Shown here: piece after piece, positions 27,370 to 35,355 of the stretch | Numbering within the stretch: position 1 is the stretch's first letter | Layout: each line of letters starts with the position of its first letter | NCBI GenBank assembly: GCA_019358835.1 | Contig: JAHHIH010000002.1 | Coordinates: forward strand, 248,001-312,000 | Direction: 5' to 3' | DNA length: 64,000 nucleotides | Source: Tildeniella torsiva UHER 1998/13D | GTDB lineage: Bacteria; Cyanobacteriota; Cyanobacteriia; Phormidesmidales; Phormidesmidaceae | The notes under the pieces: generated by a model | The model's database searches: none | The model's input: only the letters and a program-made list of their open reading frames with translations | What the model was told of the DNA's origin: nothing | Program-made: the position numbers and the translations under genes

Positions 27370-29505
27370 ATGCCGAAGCAGATTGTTATTGCTGAGCAAA
27401 ACCGGATCGCTGCGGTTTTTTCTGAAGATCAGATTCAAGAGCTAATTGTGGCCACCGGTAGCCATCAGGTTAGCGATATTTATTTAGGCACAGTAGAAAA
27501 CGTGCTGCCCGGCATCGACGCTGCCTTCGTCAACATTGGCGACAGCGAGCGTAACGGCTTCATGCACGTGACCGACTTAGGCCCCCTAAAGCTTAAGCGC
27601 AGCGCTGGCTCTATTACCGAGCTAGTCGTGCCCCAGCAAAAGGTGCTGGTGCAGATCATGAAAGAGCCCACAGGCAATAAGGGGCCGCGTCTAACCGGCA
27701 ATATCAGTCTGCCTGGGCGCTACCTGGTGTTGATGCCCTCAGGGCGCGGCGTTAACCTATCACGGCGCATTCGTAGCGAGAGCGAGCGCAACCGCCTGAG
27801 AGCCCTGGCAATTTTGATCAAGCCAGCGGGCATGGGTCTGTTGGTGCGCACCGAGGCTGAAGGCATTAGCGAAAATGCCATCATTGAAGATTTAGAAACC
27901 CTGCAAAAGCAGTGGGAAAGCATTCAGCAGCAGGCCTTAACCACGCGCCCTCCGGCCCTGCTCAACCGCGACGATGACTTCATTCAGCGGGTACTGCGCG
28001 ACGCCTACAACGCCGAAGTCAACCGCATTGTGACCGACTCCAGCACCGGCATGAAGCGGGTGAAGCAGCACTTGGCCAACTGGAGCGATGGTCAGGTGCC
28101 CGCCGGAGTGCTGATCGACCACCACCGCGAACGCACTCCCATTCTGGAGTATTTCCGCGTCAACGCCGCCATTCGTGAAGCCCTCAAACCTCGGGTAGAT
28201 CTGCCCTCCGGCGGGTACATTATTATCGAGCGCACCGAAGCGCTGACGGTGATTGACGTTAACTCTGGTTCCTTTACCCGCTCTGCAACGGCACGCGAAA
28301 CCGTGCTGTGGACCAACTGTGAGGCCGCTGCTGAGATTGCCCGCCAGCTGCGCCTGCGCAATATTGCTGGGGTGATTGTCGTTGACTTTATCGATATGGA
28401 CGCGCGGCGTGACAAGCTGCAAGTGCTCGAACATTTCACTAAAGCGCTGCGTTCTGACAAAGCCCGACCCCAGATTTCTCAGCTGTCTGAACTGGGTCTT
28501 GTGGAGCTAACCCGCAAGCGGCAAGGGCAAAATATCTACGAGTTGTTTGGCCGTCCCTGCCCCACCTGCGGTGGTTTGGGGCACCTAGTGCACCTGCCCG
28601 GTGAAGTTCCGTTAGATAGCAGCAATGAGGTCGCCCCCAATGCGTTCGTGTCTGGGGTAATCCCGGCTCCTCAACCAGCACCGCTTCCTCTGGGTGAGCT
28701 GGGCGACTTTGATGGCCGTCCCGATCTGCAAGAGCTAGATTTGGGCAATCACCCCAGCTATCAAGATAAATCGGGCCGCGGCAACAACCGTCGCCGTCGC
28801 CGTCGCGACCCCTTGCCAACCCGAGGCAATGGTAAAGAAGCGCCCGTGGTTAAAGAGAATGGGGCCGCCCTAGTCGAGTTTAAAGAGCCCACGGAGCTAG
28901 CAACGCCGATCGTAGCCCCCAGGGTTGAAGAGGAAAAGGCCGCTCCTCGGGGGCGCGGACGGGTGGGAGGGCGAGTCGATTCGCAGAGTGATTCGGCCCG
29001 AAATCGCAAGCCTGCTGCTCCACCCCAGGTCGTGACTGTAGAAATGACCTCCGACGAGCAGCGTATCTACGCGATGATGGGGATTTCGCCCATGGTGCTG
29101 TCGACTCAAGAGGTGACTGACCCCCGCAATGTGATGGTGTCGGTGGTGCTGCCTGGTCAGGCTCCGCCGGAAATTGTGTCGCTCACCCCTATGGAGGCTT
29201 CAGTCGAGGCTCCAGCGGAGGTTGCGGTGGTGGATATAGCAGAGCCAGAACCCTCATCGCCAAAGCCGTCTCCTAGTCGCACCGTGCGCACGCGTTCTGC
29301 CCGCGCCCAGGCCCAGGAGGCTGATGTAATGGCTCCTGAGGCCGCATCAACTCCTGAGCCGGTGATCGAGCCGGTCTCTATGGTTGAACCGAGTCCTGCA
29401 GAGGTCACCCCCGAAGCGGAGCCGGAATCATCTAGCAGTGTGCGTCGTCGCCGTCGTCGTCGCTCCTCCACGACGGGCGACGGTGGTGATGGTGGCGACG
29501 AGTAG
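27370..29505 (+). CDS. rne: Ribonuclease E/G
   Basis: Central endonuclease of mRNA decay and rRNA processing. The first 400 residues contain an S1 RNA-binding segment (VSDIYLGTVENVLPGIDAAF), the sensor/RNase H-like parts and the DNase I-like catalytic core with VIDVNSGSF and VVDFIDMD carrying the metal-binding aspartates. The zinc-link cysteines are in CPTCGG. The remaining 300 residues are low-complexity, with Arg-rich (NNRRRRRRD) and Pro/Glu-rich sections. Near the end RRRRRRRSS matches the arginine-rich C-terminal element that in cyanobacteria binds polynucleotide phosphorylase; here it is followed by an unusual Asp/Gly tail. ATG at 27370 follows GAGGAA. rnhB follows after 11 bases. Confidence 0.95.
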   Translation: MPKQIVIAEQNRIAAVFSEDQIQELIVATGSHQVSDIYLGTVENVLPGIDAAFVNIGDSERNGFMHVTDLGPLKLKRSAGSITELVVPQQKVLVQIMKEPTGNKGPRLTGNISLPGRYLVLMPSGRGVNLSRRIRSESERNRLRALAILIKPAGMGLLVRTEAEGISENAIIEDLETLQKQWESIQQQALTTRPPALLNRDDDFIQRVLRDAYNAEVNRIVTDSSTGMKRVKQHLANWSDGQVPAGVLIDHHRERTPILEYFRVNAAIREALKPRVDLPSGGYIIIERTEALTVIDVNSGSFTRSATARETVLWTNCEAAAEIARQLRLRNIAGVIVVDFIDMDARRDKLQVLEHFTKALRSDKARPQISQLSELGLVELTRKRQGQNIYELFGRPCPTCGGLGHLVHLPGEVPLDSSNEVAPNAFVSGVIPAPQPAPLPLGELGDFDGRPDLQELDLGNHPSYQDKSGRGNNRRRRRRDPLPTRGNGKEAPVVKENGAALVEFKEPTELATPIVAPRVEEEKAAPRGRGRVGGRVDSQSDSARNRKPAAPPQVVTVEMTSDEQRIYAMMGISPMVLSTQEVTDPRNVMVSVVLPGQAPPEIVSLTPMEASVEAPAEVAVVDIAEPEPSSPKPSPSRTVRTRSARAQAQEADVMAPEAASTPEPVIEPVSMVEPSPAEVTPEAEPESSSSVRRRRRRRSSTTGDGGDGGDE

Positions 29506-29516
29506 GCCCTGTCTCT

Positions 29517-30110
29517 GTGAATGGTGAGCATTCCCCGGAAACCAAAATCGCCGGGGTCGATGAGGTGGGACGCGGGTGTCTGTTTGGCCCGGTGGTCGCT
29601 GCGGCAGTGGTTCTGTCACCCCAATCTGGGGAGCAGCTTTTGATGCTGGGGGTGACCGACAGCAAATGTCTGAGTGTCGCCCGCCGCGAAAGTCTGGTAG
29701 AACCCATTCAGCGACTGGCCACAGACTATGCCCTGGGGTTAGCTACTATCCACGACATTGAGCGGCTGAATATTCTGCACGCCAGTCTTTTGGCTATGAC
29801 TAGGGCGCTGTGCCGCCTCTCCACGCCGCCAGACCTCTGTTTGATTGACGGCAACCAGCCTATTCGAAATTTAGGTTTGCCTCAGCAGACAGTGGTGCAG
29901 GGCGATCGCACCCATACCGAGATCGCTGCCGCCAGTATTTTGGCCAAAGTATGGCGCGATCGCCTGATTGTGCGCCTCGATCGCCGCTACCCCGGCTACC
30001 ACTTGGCCCGCAATAAGGGCTATGGCAGTGCTGCCCACCGCCTGGCCTTGCAAACTCTAGGGCCAACGCCTCAGCATCGCCGCTCCTTTAAAGGGTGCGG
30101 CCTTTTTTGA
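29517..30110 (+). CDS. rnhB: Ribonuclease HII
   Basis: Removes RNA from RNA-DNA hybrids and single ribonucleotides from DNA. The catalytic acids are in GVDEVGRGCLFGPV (Asp, Glu) and LCLIDGN (Asp), with a further Asp in AKVWRDRLIVRLD. The conserved TDSK motif and GYHLARNKGYGS are also present. The 197-residue length is standard. The GTG start at 29517 is 11 bases after rne, and rne-rnhB linkage is common in cyanobacteria. Confidence 0.95.
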   Translation: MNGEHSPETKIAGVDEVGRGCLFGPVVAAAVVLSPQSGEQLLMLGVTDSKCLSVARRESLVEPIQRLATDYALGLATIHDIERLNILHASLLAMTRALCRLSTPPDLCLIDGNQPIRNLGLPQQTVVQGDRTHTEIAAASILAKVWRDRLIVRLDRRYPGYHLARNKGYGSAAHRLALQTLGPTPQHRRSFKGCGLF

Positions 30111-30244
30111 TCTGACCAAAGCGATTGCCCAGCAAACTCATCTGCCTTAAGGTGCGATTTTGGGCCAAACTAGACAAAATTGCTGGCCTAGACCATCAAA
30201 GCCGATAGACTACAGTTGCCCTAATTCGTCTCAAAGGAACCCCC

Positions 30245-31375
30245 ATGAAACGTCTTGTGGTCTGCTGCGACGGCACTTGGCAAAACGCTAGCCAGAAAAC
30301 TCCCACCAATGTGGTCAAGCTAGCTCAAATTATTCAAACCAACGATCGCGATCTACAACAGCCCCAGCTTGTGGAATATAGCCCTGGCATTGGCTCCGGC
30401 GGGGAGTTGCTCAATCGCCTGGCGGGTGGAGCCTTCGGCTGGGGCATTGATGAAAATATTCAGGCCGCCTACCGCTTTCTCTGCCTCAACTACGACGAAG
30501 GGGACGAAATCTACCTGTTTGGCTTCAGCCGTGGAGCCTATACTGTTCGCAGCCTAGCCGGGCTGATGCGCATCGCCGGGGGGTTGTTACCCAGTGCCGA
30601 AGTGCTCAAGGCGTCATCTGTTTACGACATCTATCGCAGCCAGGGCCGTTACAGTGACGAACGCCAGATTGGCAAAGACGAATTTAACCGCCGCGAGCTA
30701 GATCGCAAACAGAGAGCCATGCAATCCCTGAGCACCCGCGTACGCCCCGCCAGAATCACGGTACTCGGCTGTTGGGATACCATGGGGGCGCTTGGCGTGC
30801 CCCGCACTATTCCGCTGTTGAGCCAGCTACTCAACAAAAAGTACGAGTTCCACGACTACCAGCTCAGCAATATTATCGATCATGCCCTCCATGCCGTTGC
30901 CATCGATGAGATGCGCAAAGCGCTTGATGTTACCCCTATGCAGCAAAGCCAAAAGAATATTGAGGCGGGGCAAACGCTTCATCAAGTTTGGTTTCCGGGC
31001 GACCATGGGGCTGTTGGCGGCGGCGACTTGGGATCATTGCCTCTAGCTGATGGGGCGCTGCTTTGGATGGTTGACACCGTGCAATCTACCCTTGGCCTTG
31101 GCCTAAAATTCGACCTCAGCCAGCTGCAGCGTGATCCAACGTCTTCAACCCCGCTTCAGACCCCCAGCATTCGCCCAAACCCTGCGGCTCCAGTTCCTTC
31201 AAAACCTATTTCCTGGCTATTTCGACTGACCGGCCTTCAGCCCCGTACTATCCCTACCGATGCAGTTTTGCACCACAGCGTATTTCAGCGCTGGCGATCG
31301 CTAGGTACTGGCTACCGCCCCAGCAATCTGCCCCCAGCATTAGTGGCCCAGCTCAACGCCTTTATCCCCGCCTGA
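30245..31375 (+). CDS. DUF2235 alpha/beta hydrolase
   Basis: Member of the DUF2235 family, alpha/beta hydrolases related to the catalytic part of Tle1 phospholipases. The N-terminal signature is RLVVCCDGTWQNA, the nucleophile elbow GFSRGAYTVRSLAGL, and a later conserved stretch HQVWFPGDHGAVGGG carries Asp and His of the likely triad. The final 100 residues include a Pro-rich linker and a short conserved end. No secretion signal or type VI genes are nearby, so a toxin-effector role is not supported. The substrate is unknown. It is a single gene ahead of tRNA-Leu. Confidence 0.88.
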   Translation: MKRLVVCCDGTWQNASQKTPTNVVKLAQIIQTNDRDLQQPQLVEYSPGIGSGGELLNRLAGGAFGWGIDENIQAAYRFLCLNYDEGDEIYLFGFSRGAYTVRSLAGLMRIAGGLLPSAEVLKASSVYDIYRSQGRYSDERQIGKDEFNRRELDRKQRAMQSLSTRVRPARITVLGCWDTMGALGVPRTIPLLSQLLNKKYEFHDYQLSNIIDHALHAVAIDEMRKALDVTPMQQSQKNIEAGQTLHQVWFPGDHGAVGGGDLGSLPLADGALLWMVDTVQSTLGLGLKFDLSQLQRDPTSSTPLQTPSIRPNPAAPVPSKPISWLFRLTGLQPRTIPTDAVLHHSVFQRWRSLGTGYRPSNLPPALVAQLNAFIPA

Positions 31376-31450
31376 GCCAAGGATATTTCAAAAGAACAGG
31401 TCAAAAGGTTCCCACAGCCCGCCGTTGTTTGCTATGCTTAATCACCGAAC

Positions 31451-31532
31451 GCGGATGTGGCGGAATTGGTAGACGCGCTAGATTTAGGTTCTAGTGTCTT
31501 CGGACGTGAAGGTTCAAGTCCTTTCATCCGCA
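31451..31532 (+). tRNA. tRNA-Leu(UAG)
   Basis: Complete class II tRNA. The acceptor stem is GCGGATG (31451-31457) with CATCCGC (31525-31531), and the discriminator is A. The D-arm has GGAATTGGTAGAC, and the anticodon stem CTAGA/TCTAG holds loop TTTAGGT with anticodon TAG at 31485-31487. A variable arm (GTGTCTTCGGACGT) and T-arm GGTTCAAGTCC follow. CCA is not encoded. The elongated variable arm and A73 agree with leucine. Confidence 0.96.
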
Positions 31533-31900
31533 TTATTACTCGCCTGAAGGCTCCGGTAGCAGTTCAATGCTACCGGCCTAGAGTTTCCTTCGGGTCATTC
31601 TTTTGGTTGCGGGGATTAACTGGGAAAAAGCCAAGATAGGGTTGGTCGGCTTGCTGCAGATGGCTGCGCCCATGCGTTTCAAAAGCTAGACGACGGCTAG
31701 TGAGGTTTTAGGTGTAGCACTAAGACCTTATTTTCCTAATCGTTAGTAATGCTCGTATAGACTTGCTGCTAGCGATCTAATTGACTAATAGATTTTTAAG
31801 GGTAGTTAGTTTCGGATCACTTGCCCAACTTACAGCCGTTCAAAAAACCGCCCTAGGCAAATGCTTGGGGCGGTTTTTTGGCTAAAACAGTTCTAAAACC
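31533..31900. other. Gap after tRNA-Leu with two hairpins
   Basis: About 370 bases without a gene. A perfect 9-bp stem CCGGTAGCA/TGCTACCGG (31553-31561 with 31568-31576) lies 20 bases after the tRNA and may mark its transcript end, although no T-run follows. The bidirectional terminator at 31841-31880 is listed separately. The open frame that begins inside the tRNA is an artefact of the tRNA sequence. Confidence 0.6.
31841..31880. terminator. Bidirectional intrinsic terminator
   Basis: CAAAAAACCGCCC (31841-31853) pairs exactly with 31868-31880, giving a GC stem flanked by A-run and T-run, so it can terminate on either strand. It ends 20 bases beyond the stop codon of the minus-strand membrane protein and would also stop readthrough from tRNA-Leu. 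Confidence 0.9.
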
Positions 31901-32620
31901 TTAGAAATTGTACTCAACCTGGCTTGGTTTCAACTCGAAGGAGTTGTTTAGTGCGAACGAAATCCAGGCAAAAGAAAGGAGAAATTCACCGATTTCATCC
32001 AGCATGAAAAGCTCTAGCATTCCCAGGTTCAGGGCTCTTGGAACAATCATAAATACAATTGAAAGGGCCACCAGCCAGACTGTGCTAAGCGGAAAAATTG
32101 GTACGCCTAACTGAGTGTAGATCTGGCTCATTCTCTGGTTTAGTCGATTGCTAATCGGAATTAGAAAACAAAAAAGGCCTACAAAAGCAACACCTATGGT
32201 TCGAACATACTGGTGAATACCATCAATATTGTGAATGTTAAACTCATTTTGTACATTCACAGCATTGAGGGATTCAGGAGTCGCAATGCCAAAAATTCGC
32301 TGTCCCCAGCTAATTTCCTCTCCGCCAACTAGAAATAGTAAAACCGCAAAAAATAGACACCAAAACCGGAGAGGTGCTGATTTATTCTTAAAGCCAATCG
32401 CAAAGATGGCTGCTGCACAAAAATAGAAAACTGCGCTCAGATTTTCTAGCGGGCCGTCTTCCATGAAGAGGAAATTTAGATCGGTGCTTCTATGACCAGC
32501 TAGAAAGATGCTAAATAAATTCGTGGCAAGCAGTACCACGAGAAAGTTCAGCCAAATATCGTGCTTTCTCAAGTCAATTTTTTTTTGGATCTTAGGTTGA
32601 GAGGCATTTTGGACGGTCAT
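31901..32620 (-). CDS. Multi-pass membrane protein of unknown function
   Basis: 239 residues with about six membrane helices (for example WLNFLVVLLATNLFSIFLA, LENLSAVFYFCAAAIFAIGF, FWCLFFAVLLFLVGG, VAFVGLFCFLIPIS, TVWLVALSIVFMIVP). Conserved-looking polar motifs between helices are MEDGPLENLSAVFY, GGEEISWGQRIFG and NEFNIHNIDG; the pattern EEISWGQR...N.HN is shared by a widespread uncharacterised membrane family. Acidic and His residues near the membrane could bind metal or substrate. The gene is noticeably AT-richer than its neighbours, which may indicate transfer. The ATG at 32620 is preceded by AGGAGGAGC. The bidirectional terminator at 31841 follows the gene. Confidence 0.75.
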   Translation of the reverse strand: MTVQNASQPKIQKKIDLRKHDIWLNFLVVLLATNLFSIFLAGHRSTDLNFLFMEDGPLENLSAVFYFCAAAIFAIGFKNKSAPLRFWCLFFAVLLFLVGGEEISWGQRIFGIATPESLNAVNVQNEFNIHNIDGIHQYVRTIGVAFVGLFCFLIPISNRLNQRMSQIYTQLGVPIFPLSTVWLVALSIVFMIVPRALNLGMLELFMLDEIGEFLLSFAWISFALNNSFELKPSQVEYNF

Positions 32621-33428
32621 GGCTCCTCCTTGGTGAAGACTGGAAAAGTATTCATAAAGCTCTCAGTGAATGGCACGCTTTTGAAGGCTGTACTCTCTAA
32701 GGAAAGTTGCCGCTGCGCTGGAAATGCACCGTCTAACTGCCCAGCTATTTGAAGCGTCTGTAGACCTACGGAAAGTTGTCTCTGTAGCCATAAACTGGCC
32801 TAATGAGGAAAGTCTGCCATGCAGGATTAAGGGCTAGACAACTCTCCATAACCTAAATATCAGCTTTATTTCACCTTCGGTTAACCTAAATTTAATCATG
32901 CAGCCTCGGCTGCTGTGTGAGGTTCCTGTAAATATGAGGCAAGGAAATATCTAGAGCATGTGAAAATACGTAGATGAATAAGTATTCATCTACGTGATGC
33001 TACTGAGTTGATGAAGCTGCTGTGTTTTAGACACTGCGAATCAGGCGAGAACCTGCCTGCCTGACACAAACAAGTCCCGAAGGCTTGAGCAATAGGTTGC
33101 CTTGAGGCTGAAGCCTGGCGCTAATTAGCTGAGGCTAAAAGGCCTGGTCTAATGGGCTTTCGGACAGTATCTCTGACAAGAGAGCAGGAGTTTCCAGAGA
33201 TGTGTCATACCAAATCCGAACCGCATAACCCCGATTTCCAAAAGGTCAAATCGTGGGGGCGAATGTAATTTGCCCTGGTGAATTGGAGGGTACCAAAGCC
33301 GGATTTAGTATCAGGAAGGCAAGGCGAGAAGATGGAATTCGCGTCTGCGCTGGTTCTACAGGGCCAGTGTGACAAGCTGCTGGATTGACCTTTTTAGTTC
33401 AGCTTTGTAACTGGTAAAGAGCCTGGCC
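32621..33428. other. Gene-poor 800-base region with a hairpin
   Basis: No supported gene on either strand. A perfect palindromic stem at 32968-32995 (ACGTAGATGAATA against TATTCATCTACGT, 2-nt loop) stands alone without a T-run. The part from 33040 to 33170 contains several short complementary GGCT/AGCC and CAGG/CCTG segments that could fold, raising the possibility of a non-coding RNA, but no known RNA family is recognised. Confidence 0.4.
32968..32995. repeat. 13-bp perfect inverted repeat
   Basis: 32968-32980 is the reverse complement of 32983-32995, with AG between. It lies in the middle of the gene-poor gap. Function unknown. Confidence 0.85.
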
Positions 33429-33704
33429 CTAAGGCCCAGAAAAAATGGCTTCTTCTAAATCTTGTCGGCTTAAGGAATATTTGAAGACTCGCTGGATGTC
33501 TTTTTCGTCGGGCCCGGCGCTAATGTAGCGCACCACGATACAGTCTGTCTCGAGCAAAATTTTGGCTTCCCAGCGAGGGCGTATGATATGCCAACAGTGG
33601 AGAGCGTCGCTGCTGTCTTGGGTGCAGCCATGCTGTCTCAGCCAAGCTTCGATGTCGGTCAGCGGGTAGTTGTAAAGCGGGGTAGTCGCAGAGGGAAGTG
33701 CCAT
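33429..33704 (-). CDS. DUF3143 family protein
   Basis: 91-residue cyanobacterial/plastid family protein of unknown function. Typical motifs are PLYNYPLTDIEAWLRQHGC near the start, a Trp-containing middle (PRWEAKILLETDCIVVRYI) and the ending FKYSLSRQDLEEAIFSGP. ATG at 33704 matches the family start; the frame is open to 33755 but that part overlaps the upstream gene end. In many cyanobacteria DUF3143 follows a J-domain gene, as here (41-base gap), suggesting a joint chaperone-related function. Confidence 0.85.
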   Translation of the reverse strand: MALPSATTPLYNYPLTDIEAWLRQHGCTQDSSDALHCWHIIRPRWEAKILLETDCIVVRYISAGPDEKDIQRVFKYSLSRQDLEEAIFSGP

Positions 33705-33745
33705 AGCGTAGATGAAGGAACAATGAGTAGGTCGTAATACCTTGC

Positions 33746-34354
33746 CTAGAGCCAAGTGGGTGGCGCAGAGCTTAAGGATCGTGGCACAGGCGGTATGTCT
33801 GGCGGAGAGGGGAGGCTGGGGGCGGCATTCCCTGGCGGTGGGCTTCCCCTTAACTCTTGATCTGGAGTTGCTTCGATCGCAGGCATAGATTTTTCAAGGG
33901 GAAGGCCTAGATCGGCGGTGTAGTCTCCTCGGGTTAGGCTAACCGTAACCACTAAGGCTAGGCAGGCTACAAAGGTAAGCCCTAAAATAAATAGGGCAAA
34001 AATTTCTCCGGCAGAGAGGGGGCGATCGGTAGGATCGAGGTACATGTTGGCAGGCTCTCGCCGCTGGGGTGTTGCTGGACGGCTGAGCGGTTCTAAGGGT
34101 TGCATGACCGATATGCGAGAATACCCAACCTGCTGATCGTAGGCCCAGCGGCGATCGGGGCTGCTGAGAATGGCATAGGCTTCGTTGAGCTGCTGAAATT
34201 TTTCAGTGGCTTCGGTGGTAGGCAATTCGGTGGTATCAGGGTGGTAGAGCTTGCTGAGGTCGCGAAAGGCACGCCGAATCTGTTGAGGGCTAGCGGTAGG
34301 CTTGACCCCCAACTGATCGTAGTGGGTTTTGGGTCTTTGGTTTGCGTCAGGCAT
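33746..34354 (-). CDS. J-domain protein with a membrane helix
   Basis: DnaJ-like co-chaperone that should recruit an Hsp70. The N-terminal J-domain spans HYDQLGVKPTASPQQIRRAF to AYDQQVG, with the essential HPD motif in LSKLYHPDTTEL. A single membrane helix follows (GEIFALFILGLTFVACLALVVTV, about residues 118-140). The C-terminal 60 residues are Pro-rich. There is no Gly/Phe or zinc region, so it is a type III J-protein anchored in the membrane. ATG at 34354 is preferred; the frame also has one at 34375. It lies between the YaaW-like and DUF3143 genes. Confidence 0.88.
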   Translation of the reverse strand: MPDANQRPKTHYDQLGVKPTASPQQIRRAFRDLSKLYHPDTTELPTTEATEKFQQLNEAYAILSSPDRRWAYDQQVGYSRISVMQPLEPLSRPATPQRREPANMYLDPTDRPLSAGEIFALFILGLTFVACLALVVTVSLTRGDYTADLGLPLEKSMPAIEATPDQELRGSPPPGNAAPSLPSPPDIPPVPRSLSSAPPTWL

Positions 34355-34402
34355 GGCATCCCACTGGCAGGGCAATTAGCAACGGGCATAGGCTAGTCAC
34401 TC

Positions 34403-35254
34403 CTATCCCGGAGCTAGATCCCAATCATCGAAGGAGCGGGTTAGACGAATCTGAGCCAGGGTAAAGACGACGGGGATAACCCGGCCATAGTTGGTGGCGA
34501 TCGCTCGCCAACCCAAATCAGCTAAAAACCAGCCCCATAGGGCAGGCCCCAGCACTGAAAATACGGCTCGAGTCGCTCCGTAGCGGGCGGCACTGGTGGC
34601 AACCCCTTGGGAGGCCATACGTAGGGCAAATCGCTGATGGACTTGGGCCAGCACGGTGCCACCTCCCTTGACCATGGCCTGCCGGGTCACTTCGTAGCGG
34701 GCCATGTGGAAGGCCATTTGCCGAGCGATGTGCTGAAGTAGCCAGGGCTGTAGGACGGCGCTAATTGCTAGGGCACTACTGCCTTTGGCCAATAGTCTGA
34801 GGGGGTTAGCCTGAAGGTCAAGGGGCAAGGCTTGAAACTGAGCTGACTTCTGTAGAGAGATTTGAACGGACTGCTGAAGGCGATCGCGCTCTGTTTTCGA
34901 CAACTTCTTAAGATTGCTGCGAAGCAGGTGCAAAAACACTTCTGCCTCTAAATCATCGGTTGACCAAGCGGTGGCGTAGGGCACCTTGAGATAGTGACAA
35001 ACCTGAATCAGCGCCTGGCGATAGCTGACGCGCTGGCTCTGGCCATTGATCACCGTCAGCCCATCTGCGGCCAAAAACCGAAAGCGCTGCTCTAATCGGT
35101 CGAGCCACTGCTGCCGTGTGCCGCTCTGTACCGTCAGTGGGTCAGCCTTTTGCAGATAATCTAGCGGGTTGAATCGGGGCCGAAACAGCATGTCTGTCAG
35201 GGCCTCAAGTTCTTCGTCTGTTGCTAGCTCCAGGGCAGACCGCAGCTCATCCAC
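34403..35254 (-). CDS. YaaW family protein
   Basis: 283-residue soluble or peripheral protein of the YaaW/DUF3944-related family, function unknown. The N-terminus DELRSALELATDEELEALTDMLFRPRFNPLDYL is a helical segment seen in this family. The C-terminal half has Ala/Gly-rich helices (ALAISAVLQPWLLQHIARQM, VFSVLGPALWGWFLADLGWR). The start is GTG at 35254. It heads a three-gene set with the J-domain and DUF3143 genes (spacings 48 and 41 bases). The link to chaperone function is inference. Confidence 0.75.
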   Translation of the reverse strand: MDELRSALELATDEELEALTDMLFRPRFNPLDYLQKADPLTVQSGTRQQWLDRLEQRFRFLAADGLTVINGQSQRVSYRQALIQVCHYLKVPYATAWSTDDLEAEVFLHLLRSNLKKLSKTERDRLQQSVQISLQKSAQFQALPLDLQANPLRLLAKGSSALAISAVLQPWLLQHIARQMAFHMARYEVTRQAMVKGGGTVLAQVHQRFALRMASQGVATSAARYGATRAVFSVLGPALWGWFLADLGWRAIATNYGRVIPVVFTLAQIRLTRSFDDWDLAPG

Positions 35255-35355
35255 TGGGCATCACCATATTTAAAAACTGTCTTACATTTTTACACAATTC
35301 CCCAAGATAGGATGTTGGGCAGCAGCTACACACCAAAATTTGGCAAGAAATCGAT

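Noticed and set aside
30245-31375. DUF2235 protein as a type VI secretion effector
   Set aside because: No type VI secretion, VgrG or immunity gene is nearby, and the family is widespread outside such systems.
31457-31639. Open frame beginning MAELVDALDLGSSVFGREG
   Set aside because: It is the translation of the tRNA-Leu gene itself, a well-known false annotation.
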